Positions 55,569-64,000 of a stretch of 64,000 nucleotides of DNA are shown here, one piece after another (positions within the stretch are counted from its first letter, which is position 1; every line of letters starts with the position of its first letter). The notes under the pieces are model-generated. The model saw nothing but the letters and a program-made list of their open reading frames with translations, was not told where the DNA came from and did not search any database. The translations under genes and the position numbers were made by a program. Location of the stretch: the NCBI RefSeq assembly GCF_000972845.2, contig NC_040012.1:11840930-11904929 (forward strand), given 5' to 3'. The stretch comes from Larimichthys crocea. Its lineage: Eukaryota; Chordata; Actinopteri; Sciaenidae.

Positions 55569-58253
55569 ATGAATTACACCACGAAGGTGGTCCAGGTGAC
55601 CAACGTGTCACCGAGCACAACGTCGGAGCAGATGAGGACACTGTTCGGCTTCTTGGGCACCATCGAAGAGCTGAAGTTATTCCCACCAGAGTGAGTTTGA
55701 CTCTTTCTTTAGTTTACTCGGTTAACTTAAACAACGCCAGGCGCAGGTTATCTGTGTGTTTGTTTGTTTCTGTTTGTTGTAAACGGGTTGTATTAGTAGA
55801 AAAAGCAAACGTAGGCCTGACATGCTAACTAGTACTGCAGCTAACAGTAACTTAATACACCAACTGCAGTAACGGTCATAGTAACGGTCTTTGAACTGTT
55901 GCCAATAGTAACGGTCTTTGAACTGTTGCCAATAGTGACGGTCTTTGAACTGTTGCCAATAGTGACGGTTCAGTCATGATATTAGAGACTTATTAAATAA
56001 TATGATGTGTAAATATAGCCCTACGTGCTTTACTCTTATTGTTAATATGTCAAATAGTGTGTTACACAGTGATACTTGACACAGTGTATTGAACACACAC
56101 ACATGTATTTGATTATATTTTATATTGCTTAGTTCATATTTGTCATATTTGTCCTTGTTGTGTGTTACAGTTACAATTAGTGCTCTTAAAGGGCCAGTGT
56201 GCAAGATTTAGTTGCATCGAGCCTGGTGAATTTACAGATCAACTGAATACCCCTCGCCTCACCCCTCACCCTTGCAAACGTGTAGGAGAAACTGAGATGG
56301 CCGTGAAACTGACCCAGTGTTTGGTTCATCGTTCTGGGCTAGAAACATGCAACATGACATAAAGAGGACATGCCTTCTCTGTACCTCTAAAAGATTCATT
56401 ACATCTAATTCTACTCTATACACTGATGAAAATATACCTCATTAAAATATTCCATTCCTGCCAATAGATCCCCCCTAAATCATACACACTGGACCCTTTA
56501 ATGCTGAGCAGTCCCTCTCGTCCTGCACATTCATTGTATTAAAATAAAACCTGAAAACTGAAAACTGATTTCTTAAATGGGTTGTAACACTAACAAGCAA
56601 GTTTGTTTGTATTTTGTCATACTGAAATTATTCATCAACTATTCCTAGAGTCCAGGAAAAGTTAGCAGTGACCCAAATAAAAAAAATACTCATGGAAAGT
56701 CAACATCATGAGAGAAATAAAAAAAAAATTCAGCTTTTATTCTACCGTCACATAATTTTGTCTGAGTAAGTAAGACAAAAGTTTGATTTGTGCTTTTCCC
56801 TTCAGTGTCCTTGCTACGTCACATTTTTCTTTTTTTTATATTCATTATTTTCACTCGCTATATAATATATTATTGATTAATCTGTTGATTGAAGATGCCT
56901 GCCCAAACCAAAAGTCCAAAGATATAGAGAAGAATAGAAGCACATTACAGAAGCAGGAAATGTTTTACTTGATGTCATTTTAACTATGTACACACTGAAA
57001 CAAGACAACAATTCACCAAAGACCATAGTGCTATGTGAAATGTAAAACAGTGCAGACGGGACTGTGATGACTAGGACTTAAATCTGCACACACATTACAA
57101 CACAAAATACAACAAGGGCTACATAAAGTACAGTACGTTTGACAAGAAACAACAGACCGACTTTGAGGTGTATGTATATGTGCTCCATGTGGATGTACAC
57201 AGTATGATTATAGTAGGTATATACTGAATTAAAATAAGCAGCAGCAGCGATCAAAGTGTGCATGGATTGTATGTGCAATGTGCAAATTGTTATTCGTTGC
57301 CGTTATATTAACAGTTCAAATTATTTTTAATTTAATTTAAACCTTAGTTTATTTGACTTAGTATCTAAGTACATGATTTGATGTTTATTTACTCACCAAC
57401 AGAGCAGCAAAGTTGTAGTGCACTATTGTTTTTATGGCAGTATTGTACGTGGATGTTCTGATTTTCTACAGCTTGGTGACTAACAAAGCATGTGGGAATG
57501 GTTGGACCACGTTATGTTGCTGTGAAGAAAAAGACTGGACAAAAATTAGATTTCAAGATTGAAATTTTTGTGGTGTGTAATGTACTGTTTTCCCGCTTCC
57601 TCGATAGTGATTCTCCGATGCCGGTGACATCGCGGGTGTGCTTTGTGAAGTTCCAGGAGCCCGAGTCTGTCGGAGTGTCTCAGCATCTGACTAACACCGT
57701 CTTCGTGGACCGAGCGTTGATCGTGGTACCGTTTGCTGAAGGTTTGTCTCTCCGTTATTCCCTTTTTGTATGAGTGGTCCGTGTTGATTGAATGGCATGA
57801 CTCTTGAAAATGTAAAAGAATAAAAAAAAGAATTTCATTTATCCCATTTTGAGAAGTCAGCTCACCTCGGCCTGTTTACATGAGATTTGAGGTAATTAGA
57901 GCGATACTGGTAATGCCGTTCCCTCCCCTATAAGAAGTGTTTAAGGCAGACCTGTCAGATTTTTGGTATTCTGTGGTAGCACATCCCATATCTGCTTTAC
58001 CACCACAATAAAATACATATCAAGCTGTATGTCTCCGCCTAAAACAATAACACATTCTGTATTCAGAATACCAAAATCTGCTTTACAGACTGGGAGTTGA
58101 ACACTCCCAAGCTGCAGGCGCCGCAGACACCTCAAAATACACAAGTGAAGTTGTTTAAACTCTTAACCATGTGCATTTTATTTTCTCCCCCATATTGGAC
58201 TATCCTCTGTTAAACTTCTCTCTGTTATTTGTGTGTGTGTGTGTGTGTATGTA

Positions 58254-58287
<34 letters not shown>

Positions 58288-61200
58288 ATTTTTGTAGTGA
58301 AGAAGGCAAAAGCAGCCCCCTCGTTGATGGCTGAAAGTGGTCCTCTGCCTGCCAACAGGGGATTATAGACATTTGCAAAGGCCAGCAAGCATTCAAGTCC
58401 CATCCCACTCTTTTTGTGTCCTCTATTCTTTCTCTGCCTTCTCTTTCCTTCTGTCTAATTTATCTTTTCTAGGTTTAGTATAAAGGTCAGATATCGGGGA
58501 CATACCCTGAAACAGTGCTCACTTTGCATTGTTTTTGCAACACTTGTGAATGCTGCTTAGCCATACATTCATGGCCTTAAAGGCGACATTTTTCATTTTT
58601 GGATGTCAACAAATCCCATGAAAAGACCATTGTTGTCCAAAAAAACTGTTAAAAGCGTATCAGTGAGCCACACCGTTGCACCGGGTGACATGTTTGTTCA
58701 TTGTGATGAATGCAGGCATCATCTGCTAACGCTCGCGAGCACGCCAAATGTATATAAATCCGCCACTGAAAGTCCTCAAAAATGCACAAGTTAGTCCTGT
58801 TTGAGTAAGTTTAGCTGAACACTAGAGTCCCCAGATGTTTGAGGAACTCACTAAGCCTTTTATAGAAATGAAACGACACACTTGTGACCTGTTTTTTGAA
58901 GATTTCAGCGGCTTTTTTTTTTTTTTTTTTTTTTGCGTCTTTTCATAGGATTTGTTGAGAGTAACCAAACATTCAGTATCGACAACCTTATCCTTTTAAA
59001 GATGTTTAAATGAACTCTTGAGAGAAAACGAAAGAAGAACGGCAGTTATTTGTGTCTGGTGGCAAAAGGGTGTGAGTAATCAGCTGTGCACTGCACACAC
59101 ATATTTACTTAACCATATATGAGCAAGTAATTTTGGGACTTAGCAACAGTAGTCAGTGCTTGGTTATGTTTGTATCGTACAAATCTCATCATAAGATGTC
59201 TAAGATGCCCACCGGACATGACGCAATGTTGGTAAAATATACTCTCTTTAACAGTGGTCTTCTTTTGTTGTTGTGTTTTACAGTTCTTTTTCCTGGCTCA
59301 GCCAGTCCTGTATACCAGGCCCTGCTGAAAATACCATCCAACAGTTTTGTCTCCTGCAGCAATTTCTCTCTTCAGTGTGCTTTTTTAAACTTTTTTTTAT
59401 TTACATGTTGTCATTGTTGTGTGTCCGTATTAAGGTCATGTGTTTTTGTGAAAGAGTTGTTTTGTGGGTGGATTCACTGTGAGATGACTATGAGGTGTCA
59501 ATTTGTTAATGTGGGTCATTTAAAAAAATAAAAAAAATAAAAAAAATCAGTGACATATTGCAAATATAAATCTGATTTAAAAATGATTGGACTGCGGTAG
59601 CACAGATTAATCAAACCAGTTATCCTCTGCCTAGGTTTGGTTAATTGATGCAGTGGCAGGTAAGGATACTAGAATAATGATGTACAGCAGACACGTTACC
59701 CACCCTGAATTCTGCTATTGTCATTTAGTGTATCTGACATTTGTGTTTTTGGTAAGTAGACACTGATAGCTTGTAAAGTGTTCTTGCCAAATCCCTAAAA
59801 TTCTCTCTGTTGTGTGTATCTCGATTTTTCTCTGTGTGCTTTTAGTAGCGAAGCCGCCAGCGTGAGTCGCTTGTTTCAGTAAACGTCTAAATGAAAATTG
59901 AGGGCACACCCAACTGGAGAAGCAGCTGTGCTTGCTAACGTTTGGTTCATGACTTAAAAAACACGTTCAGGTGATATATTCTTGGCAGTGTTCATTGGAG
60001 TAGTGTGATATATTCCAGCAATAGTTATGTCACTGCAATGATTTATGTTGAATTCAGGGAACTCTTCTCTGATCTGTAAGGTAACCATTTTTGTTGAATC
60101 TAATTTGGAGAAATGCAGTGTGAAGACTTTTTTTTTTCTTTTCTTTGTCTTTTCCAACATGTCTTCTCTGTAGTTCTGTCCTAATGCCTGCTTTTATTTT
60201 TCTGTAGGATCTATTCCAGATGAGGCTAAAGCTTTGTCGCTGTTGGCGCCGGCAAACGCTGTTGCAGGAATTCTGCCAGGAGGAGGACTTCTTCCAACGC
60301 CCAATCCCATCCCCAATCCACATGTAAGACTTCACTGCTTCGTACAAAATTTCTGACTATGGGAAATATTTCCAATATGATCTAGTGTTTGACAAAGAAT
60401 CATGCTCCAGGTGCTGTTGTCATGCAGAAGAAATAATGTCAAATTACTAATTAGTACTATTTTTTTTTTTTCTCCGTAGTCCAAATAAACTCACCTAATT
60501 TGGTAGGAGTTCTGGCACTTTCGATCAGATAACTTGATCTTTATAAGCAGATAGTTTGCTCAGTTGTCATGAAAGTTACAGATGTTGTGATTTGCATGTG
60601 TCTGAGCACTTTAATGACTTCTCGTCATGTTTGCTCAAATGATTCAAAGTTCATTCTTGTCCTGAGAAACCACAGTTGATCTTTATAATTCTTTTAAAAA
60701 TAGTTAGGTAAATTGTCAGGTGTTATTTGTGGGTGATACGCAGCGATACGTGGCCTCACCTGTCAAAATGTGGAAACGATGACATTAACACTTGTACGAG
60801 CACATACAAACATCGTGTGTGTGTGTTTGTTGTTTCTACTCCAGATGGGAGGGAACCTGTTCTGTACTCCAAACATGGATGCGATGGCTGCATTTGGATT
60901 CCCGGGACCCAATATGAACCCCCAGGTGAGAGGTTTTCTTGAATGACACTGACAAACAAGTCCTTGCCAAAACCTTATGAAGTTAGATATGCAGTGTTTT
61001 TAATCTTCTCTCTGTTTTTGCAGGCTGCAGATCAGCTGTTGAAGTTCATGACAGATCCAAAGTAAGTCAGTATAAAGAAGCTCCTATGTAAATTGTGGAG
61101 TAAAGCAACATTGTGTTGTATGTTTGTTTTATCATAATGAGTCGACTAATTAATGCTCCTTTGTTTAGACTGAATCCTTTGGCTGCAGGCTTAAACCTGA

Positions 61201-62826
61201 ATGCGAGCCTCAAGGCTGACGCATCAAATAAAGAAATCGAAGAGGCCATGAAGAGAGTCAGAGAGGCGCAGTCGCTCATTTCTGCTGCTATTGAACCTGG
61301 AAGTGAGTGCACAAAAGCTGCATTGCAGTGTTCAGCAGTCATAATTCTTACTTTACTGCTTTTTGCCTTCGTACATTGTACCTCGACATTGCGAAGCAGC
61401 TTTATTTTTTTTCTATCCTGCAGATAAGGAGAGCAAAAAGAAGCGCCCTCAGTCTCGGACTAGATCCAGGTCTAGAAGGAGGAGGTCCAGATCACGCTCA
61501 AGACACAGGTGATTACTAATGTCAGAGATATATAAGAGTTTATATGGAAAAGCTTTTTGTACATTGAGATTAAAGTGAAATGGTCTAAACGTTTGCAGGA
61601 GAACCAGGAGCAAATCACGGCGACGGTCAAACTCCAGAAACAGGAAGCGCTCCAAAAGCCCGCGCAGGAAACGCACACACTCCAGAGACCGAGGCAGACG
61701 ATCTCAAAGCAGATCCAGGTTGGTTAAATGTCCATGTCTGCTTTATGACAATCATAGTCAAAGATGTGAGTGAGCCTGTCTGAGATCTCCAGTCGATGTG
61801 TCCACAGAGACAGAAAGAAAGATGATTTAGGGAGAAGAAAATCCAAAACGCCACCGAAAAGTTACAGCACAGCCAGGAGGTCACGAAGCACGAGCCGGTG
61901 AGTACAGCGGCGATGTTCATGTGCTCAGGCTAATGCAATACAAACACTGAGATTGCGACATTTAAAGTATGAAGTCCTCAGCTTTTTGTCCTTTATGCTG
62001 CACAGGAGACGTAGGAAAAGTCGAAGCGTCAGCCGATCCCCTAAAAAGTCTCCTAAGAGGAGAAATTCCAGATCTCCGTCTCCTCGAAGGTTGGTGTATT
62101 GATGTGAAATATTTGTAATAATACTGCACGCCTATTTTTAAGTATAATATTTAAAGGCAGTTTTTAACGCAATGATTAAGGGTGCTTAATGCTGTGAGAG
62201 AAAATAAACAACAATAATATGGTATCAAGACGAGGCTGATGATCACAAAAAAAAATAATAATAATTTTGCAGTTTTGCATTTTTTGACACACCTGACTTT
62301 TGCTCTCCTCCCTCTACAGACACAAGAAGGAAAAGAAGAAGGATAAGGAAAGGGACAGGGACCACAAGGGTGATAAAGAGCGTGGTCGCGAGGAACGTGA
62401 ACTCTCCGGCAGCAAAAAAAAGAAAATCAAAGACAAAGAACGAGAGCGAGAGAGAAAATCAGACGGAGAGAAAGGAGATGTCAAGGTTGGTAAAGCATGT
62501 TTGAAACTCAAGTTTTTTTTTTTGTTTTGTTTTTATTCTCAGCTTTGCTGCTCTGATGTAAACCAGACTTTGAGGTGGGAAAAGGAGGGGAGGGGGGGTG
62601 TTTATGCTTTAAAATGTCACATCCGTTGGTTTTCTTTCAGGTCACCAGAGATTATGATGAAGAAGAACAAGGCTACGACAGCGGGAAGGAGCAGGACAGG
62701 AAGTATTCTGACGACTCTGCTTTGTCTCCTCAATCTGTAGAAGGTAACGGCACAGTGCAGCCTGTGAAGGCCAAAATTAACGGAGCTGACGATCACCATG
62801 AAGAGGACATGGACGTCAGTGATTAA
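55569..62826 (+). CDS. srsf11: Serine/arginine-rich splicing factor 11 (p54), complete, 12 coding exons
   Basis: A nuclear SR-family splicing regulator. Exons: 55569-55690, 57608-57741, 60208-60323, 60845-60925, 61024-61061, 61169-61302, 61424-61508, 61599-61718, 61808-61897, 62006-62089, 62320-62485, 62641-62826. They total 1,356 nt, 451 residues plus TAA, and phase closes throughout. The RRM spans about residues 5-86 (VVQVTNVSPS, then SRVCFVKF and ALIVVPFAEG). Next come the conserved LLAPANAVAG and GGGLLPTPNP blocks, the helix KEIEEAMKRVREAQSLISAA, RS and KE-rich repeats across seven small exons, and the end VTRDYDEEEQGYDS...HHEEDMDVSD. That tail separates it from its relative SREK1. The N-terminus starts MNYTTK and lacks the glycine run of the human protein. 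SR genes are often autoregulated by poison exons; one weak candidate is noted at 58298. Confidence 0.96.
55880..55969. repeat. Tandem 27-bp repeat, three copies plus partial, in srsf11 intron 1
   Basis: Units at 55880-55906, 55907-55933 and 55934-55960 read agt(a/g)acggtctttgaact followed by gttgccaat, and a 9-bp partial copy follows. The copies differ at one position, implying recent duplication. There are no spacers, so it is not a CRISPR. Confidence 0.9.
56186..56501. mobile_element. TTAA-flanked MITE in srsf11 intron 1
   Basis: TTAA at 56186-56189 and 56498-56501. The terminal inverted repeats are AAGGGCCAGTGTGCAAGATT at left and, in reverse complement, AAGGGTCCAGTGTGTATGAT at right. The interior is 0.3 kb with no coding frame. 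TTAA duplication fits piggyBac-type mobilisation; the family is inferred from the ends only. Confidence 0.75.
58231..58288. repeat. Interrupted (GT)n microsatellite in srsf11 intron 2
   Basis: GT runs with ATGTAT and GCGA interruptions, immediately upstream of an AG at 58296-58297. Confidence 0.9.
58298..58336 (+). other. srsf11: Weak candidate alternative exon in srsf11 intron 2
   Basis: An acceptor gatttttgtag preceded by UG repeats opens a 39-nt segment (V-K-K-A-K-A-A-P-S...) that starts and ends in phase 1, with a poor donor gtggtc. If the donor is not used, the frame stops at TAG near 58367, which would truncate the protein. No homologue is known to me. Confidence 0.15.
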
Positions 62827-63190
62827 ATGATCCATCCGGGCTTTGTCCCTCATTAAACATTTGACTCTTTATTTTTTTTTTCTCCCCTCACTGGGGTAAA
62901 TCTAGAAATGTGAAGTGAGTGTGAAATGTATTGCCCAAAGACGTCACATTGCTTTAAGCTTTTTGGCTTGACAAACTTGTTTGGTTCAAAGCTGGAAAGA
63001 GGCTTTGCTTTGCTTTTCTTGATCTTATGTTGTCTGGTTTTGTCACTTCATTTACTGAATCTTTATATTTCTGTTCAGTGTTGTGCTGTGTTGCTCAGGC
63101 CTCTTCCTCACATTCTCAAAATGTGTTTGCTCCTTGTTATTTGGAAGAGTTTTAATGAGAATGTCTTTTATAATAAAGCCAATTTGGAGA
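62827..63190 (+). other. srsf11: srsf11 3' UTR (probable)
   Basis: T-rich non-coding sequence after the TAA, with ATTAAA near 62853 and a canonical AATAAA at 63172-63177. A short 3' UTR of about 360 nt is the simplest reading. Confidence 0.6.
63172..63177 (+). terminator. srsf11: Poly(A) signal AATAAA of srsf11
   Basis: A hexamer in tataataaagccaattt, 346 nt after the srsf11 stop, with a T-rich tract shortly after (ttttattttttgt at about 63235). Confidence 0.6.
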
Positions 63191-64000
63191 AGCAAGACAT
63201 TGCATTTGTCCTCTCGAAGTCTCTCTTGACAAATTTTATTTTTTGTAATAGATCAATAGAACACTGAAACAAAAGAAAGTACTAACCTCATAAGACAAAA
63301 ATGTCCACTTTCAAAAAAATATGAAAACTGACAAGTAATCAAACTAGTAATTTATAACGTTTTTACTGTAAGTTTTTCTCCTTAACGACTTAAGAGGGCA
63401 GTAAAATTAAACCGACACGTTTAAGTAGAGGTGGGTAACATGAATAAAATTCTCCACAATAAATGTAATTTTATTTAGTGATATTGTTTCTGAGTAATCT
63501 TTTGAACAGAAACTGATAATGGACCAATAACCAGAAAGAAATATCTGCCTTTGGCTAAACCAACAAATATACCTGATAGCACAAGTCACTAATAGTGCGA
63601 TAAATCAGTCCTGCTTATTGCCCACAAACGTTAACATAGCTAAATATGTGATGGTTGACACATGAATGTTGCTCGTCTTTACTTGGAAGCCTCATACACA
63701 ATATTTCCTTTTTATTAGACTTGCACAAAGCCAGTTGAAACATGATGCTGGTGCTTTATTTAAAGGGATGTGAAGTAGGTATGGTTGCAGTACATATTAG
63801 CTGAAGCCAGACACAATTCATCAGATTAATTCCCATCTGGATATTCTTTGAGATATCCAGCAATATCGACTTCACAGCTTAGTTTACTCTCCTTGGTTTC
63901 AAAAACAAAAACAAAACAAAAAAGGAAAAATAAATATGCGCAGACGATCATCAAGGAGAGATTTTATAAGCACTAAAAGGTGTTTTCAAAGTGTTAGTGT
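63191..64000. other. Unassigned sequence at the right edge
   Basis: About 0.8 kb of AT-rich sequence with no ORF, splice-flanked exon or repeat that I recognise. It could be intergenic or the 3' UTR of a neighbour. Confidence 0.4.

Larger units (their letters stand above)
57742..60207. other. srsf11: srsf11 intron 2
   Basis: A 2.5-kb intron with the GT microsatellite (58231-58288), a 20-nt T run at about 58915-58934 and A-rich tracts near 59525-59545. Apart from the weak candidate exon at 58298 I see no feature. Confidence 0.5.

Noticed and set aside
55880..55969. Regular direct repeats, considered as a CRISPR-like array
   Set aside because: The units are contiguous with no unique spacers and lie in an intron of a vertebrate gene.
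55569..57741. Initial reading of this gene as srek1 because of the p54-type RRM
   Set aside because: The downstream LLAPANAVAG, GGGLLPTPNP and the tail VTRDYDEEEQGYDS...DMDVSD are the SRSF11 pattern, and SREK1's second RRM is absent.

Overview
The window is vertebrate nuclear DNA, almost certainly from a ray-finned (teleost) fish. It holds intron-split genes with GT-AG junctions, many CA/GT microsatellites, and several repeats I recognise as typical of spiny-rayed fishes (tRNA-derived SINEs, TTAA-flanked MITEs, a Tigger-like MITE). There are no operons, bacterial genes or CRISPR arrays. I read everything by eye. Splice junctions were chosen so that reading phase closes across each gene and the protein matches the remembered family; no search or alignment was run.

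Layout. 1-10948: no exon recognised, read as intron of the first gene. 10949-40221 (+): 3' part of a Cav2.3 (R-type) calcium-channel alpha-1 gene, cacna1e. I can place 44 coding segments that stay in one frame for 6,256 nt, about 2,084 residues. They run from the domain I S4 region to the stop; the N-terminus and domain I S1-S3 lie upstream of the window. The 3' UTR probably ends near 41.56 kb. 41.6-44.0 kb: repeat-rich spacer ending in a roughly 670-bp AT minisatellite. 44563-46160 (+): rnf11, a complete 154-residue RING-H2 E3 ligase in three exons, with a long 3' UTR. 49573-53430 (-): rpe65, a complete retinoid isomerohydrolase, 14 exons and 531 residues, convergent with rnf11. 55569-62826 (+): srsf11 (SR protein p54), complete, 12 coding exons and 451 residues, divergent from rpe65. 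63.2-64.0 kb: nothing identified.

The genes do not form one pathway. cacna1e makes a presynaptic and dendritic Ca2+ channel, rnf11 a ubiquitin-ligase adaptor, rpe65 the visual-cycle isomerase, and srsf11 a nuclear splicing regulator. As I recall, RNF11, RPE65 and SRSF11 lie on human 1p31-32 and CACNA1E on 1q25, so the fish block joins genes now far apart on human chromosome 1.

The points most worth following are the splicing architecture of cacna1e (a 12-nt microexon, a 105-nt C-terminal cassette and a possible unannotated 42-nt cassette) and the repeats: a TTAA-flanked MITE family, a fold-back element inside the rnf11 3' UTR, and the AT minisatellite beside the rnf11 promoter. I did not find a convincing, wholly new biological system.
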